From JACMLD01 sp039919885 (GTDB taxonomy: Bacteria > Bacteroidota > Bacteroidia > Chitinophagales > Chitinophagaceae), in the NCBI GenBank assembly GCA_039919885.1, contig JBDSEV010000088.1, positions 28,913-92,912 of the forward strand: a stretch of 64,000 bases of DNA, written 5' to 3'. Position 1 is the stretch's first letter; every line of letters starts with the position of its first letter. The position numbers and the translations under genes were made by a program. Shown one piece after another: positions 42,958-52,492 of the stretch. The notes beneath the pieces are model-generated. The model was not told where the DNA came from. It saw only the letters and a program-made list of their open reading frames with translations, and ran no database searches.

Positions 42958-45900
42958 ATGGGGAAGTTTACCTATTTACTGGCGGTTTTGGTGGTTTGCA
43001 TACAGGCCGTTTATGCACAGTCGCCTGTGCTGGTAAAGGGAAAGGTTGCTGACAGTAGCGCCAGTACGCCCCTCCGCGCAGCCACAATTACCCTTACCGC
43101 TGTGAACGATTCCGGCAATCCTTACCATGTTATTGCCGACAGTACCGGCAGTTTTGAAATAAAAGGCGTTCCTCCTGGTACTTTTCTTATATCCATAGCC
43201 GTGCCCGGCTATTCAACCTTTACCCAAACGCGGGCAATTAGCGCCGTTGCATCAGATCTGGGCACTTTTTTTTTGTTACAAACAGCTACTACCCGCGCGG
43301 ACAGCGCCGCAGCAACCATTCCTGCAACGGCTGGGGATAGTACCCGACAGCCTTCCATGATAACCTATAACCCGCCGCAGGTAAGCACATCCCCGGCTGC
43401 TGCAGAAAGTAGCGGCGCCAATACGCTTTCCGGCACCCTGCAGGATAAAACAGATAAAACGCCGCTAAAAGGTGCTACTATTAATCTCCGGCTTAAAAAG
43501 GATGAGACAGTAAAGCGAAATACTATTTCAGATAGCAAGGGCTATTTTTCTTTTACCGATTTGCCGGCAGATACGTTTATACTTTCATTCAGCTCCATAG
43601 GGTATGAGTTTGTAGACAAGCAGATAAATCCTGCTGCCACGGCCATCGATTTAGGGATGATAGGCATTTCAAAGACTTCTAAAGAACTCGAGGGCGTTAC
43701 CGTTATTGCTAAAACGCCGCCTGCACAGCAGAAAGGAGACACTGTTCAGTTTAATGCCAGCGCGTTTAAGGTAAATCCGGATGCTACAACGGAAGACCTG
43801 ATCAAAAAAATGCCGGGTATTACCGTGGATAAGGATGGCACTGTAACCGCCCAGGGCGACCAGGTAAAAAAAGTGACCATCGACGGCAAAGATTTTTTGG
43901 GCGATGACGCCACTGCTGCCCTGCGTAACCTGCCTTCAGAAGTGGTAGACAAAATACAAGTATTTGATCGGTTGAGCGACCAGGCTGCTTTTACAGGATT
44001 CGATGATGGTAATTCGGTCAAGTCAATAAATATCGTTACCAAATCGGGCATCAAGAATGGTCAGTTCGGACGGGTCTTTGCCGGGGCGGGTACAAACAGC
44101 CGGTATTCCGCGGGCGGCAACGTAAGTACATTTAAAGGAGATCGGCGCATATCGGTGGTCGGTAGTTTCAATAACATCAACCAGCAAAATTTTTCCTCGC
44201 AGGATTTGCTGGGCGTTACAAGTACCGGTGGTAGTGGAAATTTTGGGGGTGGCGGTAACCGTGGCGGGGGTGGCAACCGTGGCGGCGGCGGTAACCGTGG
44301 CGGCGGCGGAACTGATAATTTTACGGTAGGTCAGCAGGCGGGTATCAGTAAAACAAATGCGATAGGTATCAATTATACAGATAAATGGAGCCCGAAACTG
44401 GACATGCAGGCGAGCTATTTTTTTAACAACAGCAACAACAGCAATGATCGGGAGCTGCACGGTCAAACCTTGTTCAGTCCGGACACTACGCAGTTCACGG
44501 ATCAGCGAAGCCTGAGCGAAAGCAAAAACTACAATCATCGTTTCAATATGCGGCTGGAATATAAATTTGATTCCAGTAATTCACTTATCATAAATCCGAG
44601 TCTCAATTTTCAGAATAACAACAGCATTTCCAGCAGTAATTTTCAATCTTACTACGGGGCGCTGGATACCGCCAACACCTCGGAAAGTGCCAGCTCCTCT
44701 AACAGGAAAGGGTATAACCTGAGAAATAATATGCTGTACCGGCACAACTTTGGCAAAAGACGGAGAACCCTTTCCGTAAACTTTAATACTGCGTTCAATA
44801 AAAACGATGGCGATCGTTACGTTAACCAGCACCTTCGTTTCTTTGAAAATAATATTGCCACTGACTCGCTGCAAAACCAGTACACAGACAACCCTACCAA
44901 TGGATACAGTTTGTCCGGCAACATTGCCTACACGGAACCAATAGGTAGAAAAGGACAGTTGCAGTTTAACTATTCGCCTTCTTATACAAAAAGCAAGGCC
45001 GACCAACAGACATTTTTATATGACAGCACTGGTAAAGGTTACACAGAGTTCAGCACGTTGCTCTCCAATAAATTTGATAATACCGTTACCACTAACAATG
45101 GTGGCATCAGTTATCGCCTTGGCACTACGCGCGACAACCAGTTTTCGGTAGGCGTTAACCTGCAAAATTCCAGATTGGAAAGCATGCGTATTTTTCCAAC
45201 GGTAGCCACCATTAACCAGTCTTTCACCAATGTTTTGCCCAACCTGATGTGGAGAAAAAAAGTCTCCGTACGCAGCAGTTTTAATATTTTTTACCGCGCC
45301 AGTACCAATTTCCCTTCTGTCACCCAACTGCAGGATGTAGTTAACCTCAGTAACCAGTTAAGGGTAACGAGCGGCAACCCCGACCTAAAGCAGTCTTATA
45401 CACATTTTGTTTCCGGCCGCTATACTTTTACCAATACCCAAAAGGGGCAAAGCCTTTTTGCTAACGTATTCATGCAAACGCAGAACGATTATATTTCCAA
45501 TGCTACTTATATTGCCAATGCAGATTCTATCATTCAGCAGGGTATTGTACTTAAAAAAGGCTCCCAGCTGGTAAAGCCGGTTAACCTGAACGGATACCGT
45601 AGCCTGCGTACTTTTTTAACGCTTAGCCAGCCGGTTGCGTTGATAAAATCAAATGTTAACCTCAGCGGCGGCTTTTCGTATTCGAGGTTGCCGGGTCTTA
45701 TCAACTACAAGGAAACCGTCACTAATAACTATACGTACACAGCGGGTATCGTCATTGCCAGCAACATCAGCGAATATGTAGATTTTAATATTTCCTACAA
45801 TGCCAATTTTAACAATGCAAAAAGTTCTGCGGCATTGCAGGCCAACCAGAAATATGTTAACCAGGTTGCAGGACTGCAGTTGAACCTGCTGTCAAAAAAT

Positions 45901-46233
45901 GGCTGGTTTGTGCAGAATGACCTCAATAACCAGACGTACACGGGTTTGTCGGAAGGACTTAACCAAAGCTTCTGGCTTTGGAATGCCAGCATCGGTAAAA
46001 AGTTCCTGAAAAATAGGGTAGGCGAGCTTAAATTATCTGCTTTTGATTTACTGAAACAAAATCAGAGCATCGTACGCACGGTGCAGGAAAATTATATTGA
46101 AGACTCCCGGTCGAACGTATTACAGCAGTATTTTTTACTCACTTTCACCTACAGCCTTAAAAATTTTGGCGCGGCAAAGGCACCTGCTGCACGGGGCGGG
46201 CGGGGCGAACGGCGCAATCCACCTAATTTATAG
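42958..46233 (+). CDS. TonB-dependent-receptor-like outer-membrane beta-barrel protein with two CarboxypepD-reg domains
   Basis: A 1091-residue protein with a signal peptide ending at VYAQ. Two carboxypeptidase-regulatory-like beta-sandwich domains (about residues 24-105 and 155-240) are followed by a plug-like region (IKKMPGITVDKDGTV, then VTIDGKDFLGDD) and a long beta-barrel with many aromatic-ended strands. A Gly/Asn/Arg low-complexity run (GGGGNRGGGGNRG, about residues 420-450) interrupts the barrel start. It resembles the 'outer membrane beta-barrel' family close to SusC/TonB receptors. Its place upstream of a sigma factor and Spy-like genes suggests an envelope function rather than uptake of a specific sugar. 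Confidence 0.85.
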   Translation: MGKFTYLLAVLVVCIQAVYAQSPVLVKGKVADSSASTPLRAATITLTAVNDSGNPYHVIADSTGSFEIKGVPPGTFLISIAVPGYSTFTQTRAISAVASDLGTFFLLQTATTRADSAAATIPATAGDSTRQPSMITYNPPQVSTSPAAAESSGANTLSGTLQDKTDKTPLKGATINLRLKKDETVKRNTISDSKGYFSFTDLPADTFILSFSSIGYEFVDKQINPAATAIDLGMIGISKTSKELEGVTVIAKTPPAQQKGDTVQFNASAFKVNPDATTEDLIKKMPGITVDKDGTVTAQGDQVKKVTIDGKDFLGDDATAALRNLPSEVVDKIQVFDRLSDQAAFTGFDDGNSVKSINIVTKSGIKNGQFGRVFAGAGTNSRYSAGGNVSTFKGDRRISVVGSFNNINQQNFSSQDLLGVTSTGGSGNFGGGGNRGGGGNRGGGGNRGGGGTDNFTVGQQAGISKTNAIGINYTDKWSPKLDMQASYFFNNSNNSNDRELHGQTLFSPDTTQFTDQRSLSESKNYNHRFNMRLEYKFDSSNSLIINPSLNFQNNNSISSSNFQSYYGALDTANTSESASSSNRKGYNLRNNMLYRHNFGKRRRTLSVNFNTAFNKNDGDRYVNQHLRFFENNIATDSLQNQYTDNPTNGYSLSGNIAYTEPIGRKGQLQFNYSPSYTKSKADQQTFLYDSTGKGYTEFSTLLSNKFDNTVTTNNGGISYRLGTTRDNQFSVGVNLQNSRLESMRIFPTVATINQSFTNVLPNLMWRKKVSVRSSFNIFYRASTNFPSVTQLQDVVNLSNQLRVTSGNPDLKQSYTHFVSGRYTFTNTQKGQSLFANVFMQTQNDYISNATYIANADSIIQQGIVLKKGSQLVKPVNLNGYRSLRTFLTLSQPVALIKSNVNLSGGFSYSRLPGLINYKETVTNNYTYTAGIVIASNISEYVDFNISYNANFNNAKSSAALQANQKYVNQVAGLQLNLLSKNGWFVQNDLNNQTYTGLSEGLNQSFWLWNASIGKKFLKNRVGELKLSAFDLLKQNQSIVRTVQENYIEDSRSNVLQQYFLLTFTYSLKNFGAAKAPAARGGRGERRNPPNL

Positions 46234-46260
46234 GCCGTAAGCAGCGAACCTGTTCTTTTT

Positions 46261-46872
46261 TTGCGTAATATCGTTACCAGCAAAAACTACGGTGCTTTGG
46301 ATGAGAGAACCTTGGTAGAGAATTTAAAACAGGGCGATGAGCATGCATTTAAAATAATTGTCACTACCTGGCAGGATATGGTATACAATACCGCGATGGG
46401 TATTTTACAATCTGCGGAAGACGCTGAAGATGTAGCGCAGGAAGTTTTTGTACAGGTCTATGAATCCATCCACACTTTTAAAGGAGAATCGAAACTTTCT
46501 ACCTGGCTTTACCGGATAACCACCAGTAAGGCACTGGACCACATCAGGAGAAAGAAAAGAAAAAAAAGATTTGCTTTTGTACAAAATTTGTTTGGAGAAG
46601 ACAACGAAATCATGATTCAGCCGCCCGACTTCCATCATCCGGGTGTGGTGCTGGACAACAAGGAAGATGCGGCGGCCCTTTTTAAAGCGATAGAAAAGCT
46701 GCCCGATAACCAGAAAATCGCCTTCGTACTCAATAAAATAGAGGGGTTAAACTACCAGGAAATCAGTGAAGTAATGAAGACCACGGTATCCGCTGTTGAA
46801 TCCCTGCTGCATCGTGCCAAAAATAATTTAAGAAAGTGGTTGCAGACGGTTTACCGTAACAAAGAAATGTAG
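46261..46872 (+). CDS. ECF-type RNA polymerase sigma factor
   Basis: About 203 residues. The region 2 helix reads DMVYNTAMGILQSAEDAEDVAQEVFVQVYESIHTF in essence (motifs AEDVAQEVFV and STWLYRITTSKALDHIRR), and region 4 is LPDNQKIAFVLNKIEGLNYQEISEVMKTTVSAVESLLHRA, the helix-turn-helix for -35 recognition. No ATG is available in the right place; a TTG at 46261 is used here, and another TTG 12 codons later (before DERTLVENL) is equally possible. The gene follows the barrel gene by 27 nt and precedes a small single-span protein that could be its anti-sigma factor. Confidence 0.88.
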   Translation: MRNIVTSKNYGALDERTLVENLKQGDEHAFKIIVTTWQDMVYNTAMGILQSAEDAEDVAQEVFVQVYESIHTFKGESKLSTWLYRITTSKALDHIRRKKRKKRFAFVQNLFGEDNEIMIQPPDFHHPGVVLDNKEDAAALFKAIEKLPDNQKIAFVLNKIEGLNYQEISEVMKTTVSAVESLLHRAKNNLRKWLQTVYRNKEM

Positions 46873-46917
46873 CGCAGGTTTTGTCATCATTTCCCGTCAA
46901 ATTAAAGAGCAGTTTAT

Positions 46918-47250
46918 ATGGAAAAAAGAAACGAAATAGACCAGTTGCTGAACAGCCTGGACGGTATGCACCGGGCAAGTGCGGGTGATTTCTTTTTTAC
47001 CCGGTTGCAGGCCAGGTTAGCACGGGAAGAACTAAACGGGTGGGCCCGGGTAACGGCTTTTATCACAAAACCCCGGGTGGCGCTGGTAACGCTGGGTCTT
47101 ATTCTGCTGTTAAATGTTGCCGCTCTCTTGTACCAGCAAAAATCATCCATGTTCTCTACGGCTGAGCAGGTTGAACAGGCAACGGCCGATGACTATAATA
47201 CCACGCTGGCGGCCAATTCTTATTACAATGAAAATTCTGAGTCACGCTAA
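46918..47250 (+). CDS. Small single-span membrane protein, possible anti-sigma factor
   Basis: A 110-residue protein with a ~50-residue cytoplasmic N-terminus (DQLLNSLDGMHRASAGDFFFTRLQAR), one membrane helix (VALVTLGLILLLNVAALLY) and a short outer tail. This is the usual layout of small Bacteroidota anti-sigma-like proteins encoded after ECF sigma genes, although no Cys/His zinc motif is seen. Its stop overlaps the start of the next gene (TAATGA). Confidence 0.7.
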   Translation: MEKRNEIDQLLNSLDGMHRASAGDFFFTRLQARLAREELNGWARVTAFITKPRVALVTLGLILLLNVAALLYQQKSSMFSTAEQVEQATADDYNTTLAANSYYNENSESR

Positions 47251-47765
47251 TGAACAATTCAAAAAACAGGGTACTGATTTTCCTGGTGGTCTTTCTACTA
47301 ATCACCAATATTGCGATGTTGCTGTATTTCACGGCTTTCGATAGGCCATTTGGCAAATCAGGCCATACTGAAAAACGGGGTCCTGTTGCAAGTTTTTTAC
47401 AAAATGAACTTGGTTTTAACAGTCAACAGATGGACCAGCTGGATACGCTTAAAACACAACACCGTGAAACGATAAAGCCATTGTTTGATGATTTAGGAAA
47501 AAGTAAGGATAATTTTTATCAGCTTATTGGAAAGCCGGGCGTTACTGATACTATATTGTCCCTCGCCGCCGAAACTATCGGAAAAAAACAGGCCGCCCTG
47601 GACCTGCAATTCTTTCACAATTTTATGACAATTCGAAAGTTGTGTACGGATCAGCAATTGCAAAAATTTGATTCCGCAATGCCTTCCCTGGCCAGCAGGA
47701 TGATGCAACCCTGGCAAAAGAACAATGCAGCAAAAAGAAAAGACAGTACCGGGGTAAAAAATTAA
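47250..47765 (+). CDS. Spy/CpxP-like periplasmic protein (heavy-metal sensor type)
   Basis: A 171-residue protein with an N-terminal membrane anchor or uncleaved signal (residues ~8-28) and a helical periplasmic domain. ELGFNSQQMDQLDTLKTQHRETIKPLFDDL and DLQFFHNFMTIRKLCTDQQLQKF carry the LxxxQ-type helices of the CpxP/Spy/CnrX group. Such proteins sense or buffer misfolded protein or metal stress in the periplasm. It is translationally coupled to the preceding small membrane protein. Confidence 0.75.
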   Translation: MNNSKNRVLIFLVVFLLITNIAMLLYFTAFDRPFGKSGHTEKRGPVASFLQNELGFNSQQMDQLDTLKTQHRETIKPLFDDLGKSKDNFYQLIGKPGVTDTILSLAAETIGKKQAALDLQFFHNFMTIRKLCTDQQLQKFDSAMPSLASRMMQPWQKNNAAKRKDSTGVKN

Positions 47766-47846
47766 CCTAAAAATAAAGTCCCGCCCGCAGGGTTACAACT
47801 GTCAATAGCATCCAACAAAAACATCTTCTAACAAAAATTTTATACA

Positions 47847-48245
47847 ATGAAAAAGAAAATGATTTTACTGGCAACAGCAGCCATGATAACTCTTTTTGCA
47901 GCAAATGCCCAGGGCGGGGGAATGCAACGTATGCCGGTACCAGAAAGGGTTAAAATGGTAATGGATAAGCTGACCGACTTTAAACTGGATAAAGATAAAA
48001 CCGCCGCTACCGACAGCGCTTTTACCAATTATTTTACGAGCCAGGAAAAAGCGATGCAGGACATGCGGGCAGGGGGTGCACAGCCAGACAGGGAGAAAAT
48101 GATGGAAACCCGGAAAAAACTATCTGGCGAACGCGACGAAAAATTAAAAAAGATTTTTACCGAAGAACAGTTTAAAAAGTGGAAAGATGAAATAGAGCCA
48201 ACCACACGTCCGCAAAGGCCCGGTGGTGGAAGTAACACAAAATAA
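47847..48245 (+). CDS. Secreted Spy-like helical protein
   Basis: A 132-residue protein with a signal peptide ending at ANAQ. The mature part is highly charged and helical (PERVKMVMDKLTDFKLDKDK, then FTEEQFKKWKDEIEPTTRPQ), ending in a Gly/Asn-rich tail. The EEQFKKW pattern and the Met/Arg content are like Spy-type periplasmic chaperones. It lies ~80 nt after the CpxP-like gene and closes the sigma-factor unit before a strong terminator. Confidence 0.7.
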   Translation: MKKKMILLATAAMITLFAANAQGGGMQRMPVPERVKMVMDKLTDFKLDKDKTAATDSAFTNYFTSQEKAMQDMRAGGAQPDREKMMETRKKLSGERDEKLKKIFTEEQFKKWKDEIEPTTRPQRPGGGSNTK

Positions 48246-48281
48246 TTTTTGATAAACCAAGGCACACACATTGTAAAAAAA

Positions 48282-48312
48282 GCCCTGTTTCTTTTCGAAA
48301 CGGGGCTTTTTC
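48282..48312. terminator. Bidirectional intrinsic terminator after the sigma-factor unit
   Basis: GCCCTGTTTC (48282-48291) pairs with GAAACGGGGC (48297-48306), a 10-bp stem with one G-U pair. Five T follow on the plus strand, and A residues precede the stem, so it should also work for the convergent DUF1579 gene. Confidence 0.8.
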
Positions 48313-48439
48313 TTTGCCGGTTTTACCCATGGGCTGCATTGCACCGCGGCTTTAGTGAATAACTTTTTCGCAGTTAATAACAATCGGCCAACCATCAAAA
48401 AGTCTGAGACCTCTGTTGGCAATGTTTATTCTCTCCTAT

Positions 48440-49009
48440 TTATACCTTACGTTTAAAAATTATTTCCATCGACTTTGTTTCTTTGCCGTCTCTTGTATCA
48501 TACATCTCCATTTTTTGGGTATTGTCATCAACGAAAATAAATTTCTCACGCACCATGATATCTTTACCGGAAACCGGGTCTGTCATCTTTCCGGAAAAAT
48601 TAATTGTTTTCGTGGCAGCATCCAGTTTTCCTTCCATCTGCATAACACCCGTTCCCATATTGTCTACCCAGGATGACTGAAAAACTTTTCGCATATTATC
48701 ATACCCCGTTAGATTTTGTCCTTCAAAAGGCATACCCATCATATTGCCTGAAAAATTCGCTGACTGGTAGCGGCCACCCAAGATCATTTTATACACAGCA
48801 GTGCCGGTACCTTTCTCGGGGGGTGCGGCAGGAGACATCCAGGTGCTGGATTCAAAAGTCCAGTTGCCATCCGATTTACTGAGCATTTTGTGAATATCGC
48901 CGGGGGTCATGTAAGCTTGCCAGGCCTTCATTTCGGCATCCGCTGTTTGCGCGTGCAACCGGAAGGCGACGGTGCACAACAAGATAAATACAATAAGATT
49001 TTTTTTCAT
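48440..49009 (-). CDS. Secreted DUF1579 protein
   Basis: A 189-residue protein with a signal peptide ending near LHAQ. The mature part shows the DUF1579 pattern: HKMLSKSDGNWTFESSTWM, then GRYQSANFSGNMMGMPFEG, then GYDNMRKVFQSSWVDNMG and a C-terminal KEFIFVDDN-like strand. The fold is a lipocalin-like barrel of unknown function. It is separated from the Spy-like genes by the bidirectional terminator. Confidence 0.8.
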   Translation of the reverse strand: MKKNLIVFILLCTVAFRLHAQTADAEMKAWQAYMTPGDIHKMLSKSDGNWTFESSTWMSPAAPPEKGTGTAVYKMILGGRYQSANFSGNMMGMPFEGQNLTGYDNMRKVFQSSWVDNMGTGVMQMEGKLDAATKTINFSGKMTDPVSGKDIMVREKFIFVDDNTQKMEMYDTRDGKETKSMEIIFKRKV

Positions 49010-49109
49010 AAAAAAGTTTTATTGAATGTACTTTAAAAAAAGCTGCCAGCAAGTAAAATTGACGCGATCTGCAATGGCCGGAATAAAGTCAACAACGGCT
49101 TGTATTGCG

Positions 49110-50204
49110 TCAATCCGGGAACGCGGTTTTGTCAATATGAGGAACAATGCGCAGGGCATTTTTATAATATACCTTTTTCAGTATGGAATCGGACAAGCCC
49201 ATTCCGTACATACGCCAGAAAGCATGGTACTTTTTATGATAGGGAAAATATTCATCTTCCGTTTCCAGCACCCTGAAGTAGGTGGCATATTCTTCCGGCA
49301 CCCAACTGTCTTTTCCAAACAATATTCTGTCCTGGTATTTTTCAAAAAACTTTTTGGCGGCCCTGGGCTGGCGACCAAGTTCTGCTATTACTGCGCCAAA
49401 CTCAACGTTTACATTCGGCATATCGTCCAGCAACACGCCGAGCTTTGCGAGGTCGTTGGGGTACCAGCCAAAATGTGCTGCAATAAAAGTAGTGGAGGGA
49501 TGCTTTTTAAACATACGGTGTTGCTCTTCAATGAGGGTCTCCCAGGGGGCCGGATCGTTGGCGCCTCTTTTTCGGCCGGGGTGGGTGGTTATTTCCAACC
49601 ACCTTTCGTTCTTTTCATCCACCGGATCCCAAAAAGGTTTTGGATCGGCGGTATGAATTAAAACCGGGATTTGCAGCTCGCCTGCTTTCGTCCAGATGGC
49701 ATCCAGCCTTGGATCGTCTACTGGAACGCGGTTGCCTTTATTATCTTTTACAGAAAACCCCAGGTCTTTAAAAATCTTGAGGCCGTTAGCACCATGCTGC
49801 ACATCTGCTGCCAATTGTTGAACGGCTTTTTCCGTCCAGCCGGACTCACCAATACCGCCAAAACTAATATTCGCAAAAACTATAAAGCGCTTTGGATAAT
49901 TGGACTTAATATTATCTGTCATTTTCTTCAGTCCGTCCCCGTTGCCGCCACTCAGGTTCACCATTACGGCCAGGTTCAGTTTATCCATGTCTTTTACCAG
50001 GCCTGCCAGGTCCTGGCCACCCATGTTCCACTGGTGATTGTGCACATCAATAAATGGAAACTTTGCTTTGCCGGGTTTGTGTTCCGGCACGACCAGGTTA
50101 GAAATGGGATCATATTTTTCGAAATCCATTTTACCGGAAGATTGTGCGCAGGAAGCTATTGTTATGAGAAGGGCGATAAAGGCGAAGCTGACAATTTTTT
50201 TCAT
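49110..50204 (-). CDS. Amidohydrolase-family (TIM-barrel) lipoprotein
   Basis: About 364 residues from start MKKIVSFAFIALLIT; a longer frame upstream has no signal-peptide logic. The lipobox is IASC, so the protein is probably membrane-anchored. FPFIDVHNHQW carries the HxH metal ligands of amidohydrolase_2 enzymes, with IPVLIHTADPKPFWDP, FIAAHFGWYPND and ILFGKDSW as the later barrel motifs (His, His, Asp). Likely a metal-dependent hydrolase or decarboxylase of a small cyclic or aromatic acid; the substrate is not evident. Confidence 0.8.
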   Translation of the reverse strand: MKKIVSFAFIALLITIASCAQSSGKMDFEKYDPISNLVVPEHKPGKAKFPFIDVHNHQWNMGGQDLAGLVKDMDKLNLAVMVNLSGGNGDGLKKMTDNIKSNYPKRFIVFANISFGGIGESGWTEKAVQQLAADVQHGANGLKIFKDLGFSVKDNKGNRVPVDDPRLDAIWTKAGELQIPVLIHTADPKPFWDPVDEKNERWLEITTHPGRKRGANDPAPWETLIEEQHRMFKKHPSTTFIAAHFGWYPNDLAKLGVLLDDMPNVNVEFGAVIAELGRQPRAAKKFFEKYQDRILFGKDSWVPEEYATYFRVLETEDEYFPYHKKYHAFWRMYGMGLSDSILKKVYYKNALRIVPHIDKTAFPD

Positions 50205-50283
50205 GAAAAATAAATGAGTAAAAAAAGTTACGGGCGAATGCATAAGCCTCCGCGACCGTATCAACAAGGTAAGCATCTTATTG

Positions 50284-50937
50284 TCAGGCAGGCAATTCTT
50301 TCATCACATTTTCAATCCTTTCCCGTAAAGTAGTATAATCCGTATATCCTCTTGCGATCAGGTAAAATTTGGTTTCGCTCACCTGCAGTAACACGGCCGG
50401 AAAACCGGTTACCTCAAGTCTCTTTACCAGCGAAAATTCATAGTTTGCTTTCTGCTTGTATTCATCGCTGTGCAATTTTTCATAAAACGCTACGGGGTCC
50501 AAAGCATATTTTTCCAGCAAGTGCCGGTATGCCTCATCGTCACACAAATCCCGTCCTTCATAGTGCAGCGCATATTGCAGATCTGCTGCAAAGGCCACCT
50601 GGTCATCCGGAAAATATTCCTTAAAAATACACATGGCAACAGATGGCTTTTCTGAATCCGGAAACCAGTCGCTCTCCTCAGGGTGATTAATGTGCCACAG
50701 ATAGTCGCTGCCAAATTGTATGCCCGTATGCTCTTCTACGGTTTTGTAGGCGTCGCGTATGTAAGCAGCGGTAGCAGCAATCGGTTTAGGCGTTTCGCTG
50801 ATGATCATGCCGCCGGAAAGCACTTCAAAATTGAACTTCCCTTTGTAGGTAAGCGCAATTTCTTTTATAACCGGACTAAAACCATAACACCATCCGCAGT
50901 ATGCGTCATAACAATAAAAAATAATTGGCTGGATCAT
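50284..50937 (-). CDS. DsbA-family thioredoxin-fold protein, cytoplasmic
   Basis: A 217-residue protein without signal peptide. The active-site CxxC is YDAYCGWCYGFSP near the N-terminus, and the helical insertion with SVAMCIFKEYFPDDQVAFAADLQ and the cis-Pro region VTGFPAVLLQV follow the DsbA/FrnE branch. Likely a cytoplasmic oxidoreductase or isomerase acting on thiols. It lies only 7 nt from the glycosylase gene behind it in the same direction, so the two may be co-transcribed. Confidence 0.82.
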   Translation of the reverse strand: MIQPIIFYCYDAYCGWCYGFSPVIKEIALTYKGKFNFEVLSGGMIISETPKPIAATAAYIRDAYKTVEEHTGIQFGSDYLWHINHPEESDWFPDSEKPSVAMCIFKEYFPDDQVAFAADLQYALHYEGRDLCDDEAYRHLLEKYALDPVAFYEKLHSDEYKQKANYEFSLVKRLEVTGFPAVLLQVSETKFYLIARGYTDYTTLRERIENVMKELPA

Positions 50938-50944
50938 ATATAGT

Positions 50945-51622
50945 TTAAGAATTGATAGTGCCTAATTGCTGCAGGTAGCGATCGATATATTCCTGTTTCT
51001 TTTTCAATTTGTATTGCATGATGAACCGCGGGTGCGGCAGCGGCACAATGTTTTCAAAAAATTGCGTTTCCTTGTTTAGCGCAGAAAGGTATTTATAATT
51101 TTTACCGTCGCCCAGGCAAAATGCGGTCGTACGGTAAATGCCGAAGCAAAATTGCTTTTTTAAACAATCAATTACAAATGGTTTTATACGATCCTGTAAT
51201 GTTTTATCATCATAATAATTAAGGTTTTTGCCCGCACTGGTAAACCCAAGCGGGCTAACGGCGGTAATATAAAACTGCTGGTAGAAGGCAGCTACGCCAC
51301 CGAAAGCCCGGATCATTTCATAGATATACAAAGACGAAAGTTCCTGCTTTTTTGCCCAGTTGTTGTCAATGCCGCAATCGTTCTGCAGGCGTATTGGATC
51401 AGTAAATGGAATACCGGTAACCCCGCCGCCAAAACGCCCGGGATTGATGCCAATGATCATGCGACGCTGATGCGTATCGTTGTAAAATTTTTTGTAAAAA
51501 GAAGTACATGCCTCCATCGTGGCAGCGTTGTCGTAAGGAGTCATAACTTCAATCCCCTCAGGTAATTCAACCGGCAACCGGAGACTGCTGATAAAAGCCA
51601 GCATATTGTCTGCAAAATTCAT
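50945..51622 (-). CDS. Uracil-DNA glycosylase superfamily protein (SMUG2/DUF4918-like)
   Basis: About 225 residues from MNFADNMLAF; an ATG two codons upstream is also possible. IIGINPGRFGGGVTGIPFTDP is motif A of SMUG-like glycosylases, and the C-terminal VPLPHPRFIM contains the His-Pro motif of the second catalytic loop. These enzymes remove uracil and related bases from DNA. It precedes the DsbA-family gene and follows the disrupted desaturase gene. Confidence 0.8.
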   Translation of the reverse strand: MNFADNMLAFISSLRLPVELPEGIEVMTPYDNAATMEACTSFYKKFYNDTHQRRMIIGINPGRFGGGVTGIPFTDPIRLQNDCGIDNNWAKKQELSSLYIYEMIRAFGGVAAFYQQFYITAVSPLGFTSAGKNLNYYDDKTLQDRIKPFVIDCLKKQFCFGIYRTTAFCLGDGKNYKYLSALNKETQFFENIVPLPHPRFIMQYKLKKKQEYIDRYLQQLGTINS

Positions 51623-51644
51623 CAGCAAAGGTAAGAAACAGCTG

Positions 51645-52402
51645 CTATCGCTTTTTTGATTTTACCGCTTCAAACTGCTTTTCATAATCATTTCGGATAG
51701 TCCCCATCAGACGATCCCAAAATGTAAAATACAGGCCGTAATTGCCTTTAAAATATTGGTGGTGCTGGTTATGGCTTACAGAAGTATTAACCCATTTGCC
51801 CAGCCAGTGCCTGCTAAAGCCTTTTGGATAGAGTTCATACCCCAGGTGGCCATACACATTGTATACGATCATGAAGAAAAAGAAAATATAAAAATGCAGG
51901 GGATGAACCGGAATAATAAAAAGAAAGACCGCAAATATACCGGCCTCCACCACCGCCTCCAGTGGATGAAACGAATAAGCCGCCCATGGCGAAGGATTGG
52001 TAGAATGATGGTGTACCAGGTGAAACAACCGAAACAATTTTTTATGGTGCATTAGCCGGTGCGTCCAGTAAAAATAGGTGTCATGAATAATGAACATAAT
52101 GGAAAAGCGGCAAAGAAATAAAACCAGCCATAGTCGCTGATGTTTTTATAATAAAGCGTATGCGGCACCACCAACGGGTTTTTAATTAGCAGTAAGGGTA
52201 CCAAACCAAAAATTGCAATCGTGCATATTGAATAGCTTATTTCCCGCGCATAGTCGTTTTTGCCGGGAAAACGGGCCTGTATTTTTTTATGGCCTATTGC
52301 TGTTTTCATTACCACGTAGAAAAGCACAAACGCAATGGCAGCCACTATAAAATAGCGGCTGCCAATTTTTTCAACAAAAAAGAAGTAGTCGTTCCAGTGC
52401 AT
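51645..52402 (-). pseudogene. Sterol desaturase / fatty acid hydroxylase family gene split by a frameshift
   Basis: Two overlapping minus-strand frames form one protein. The N-terminal frame (52052-52402) starts MHWNDYFFFVEKIG and has three membrane spans. The C-terminal frame (51645-52097) carries all iron-binding His clusters: FIIHDTYFYWTHRLMHH, FHLVHHHS and SHNQHHQYF. The reading passes from SDYGWFYFFAAFP in one frame to FIIHDTYFYW in the other around 52092-52104; one added base near there would restore a continuous ~250-residue protein. It is either a real disrupted gene or a sequencing error; no slippery heptamer for programmed frameshifting is seen. Confidence 0.75.
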
Positions 52403-52413
52403 GAAGCTTATTT

Positions 52414-52465
52414 AAAAAAAGTGTTTTGAAACGGCGTCAATTACAACAAACCGTTTTCAAAACAC
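52414..52465 (-). terminator. Intrinsic terminator for the large repeat-containing secreted-protein gene
   Basis: Read on the minus strand, GTGTTTTGAAAACGG pairs with CCGTTTCAAAACAC (one bulge) and is followed by seven T residues (52414-52420). It lies ~30 bp after the gene's stop codon. Confidence 0.72.
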
Positions 52466-52492
52466 TGTATTGTAACCGTCCTGAATGTTTTA

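Noticed and set aside
52052..52402. Programmed ribosomal frameshift in the desaturase gene
   Set aside because: No slippery heptamer or downstream structure is apparent; an indel or sequencing error is simpler.
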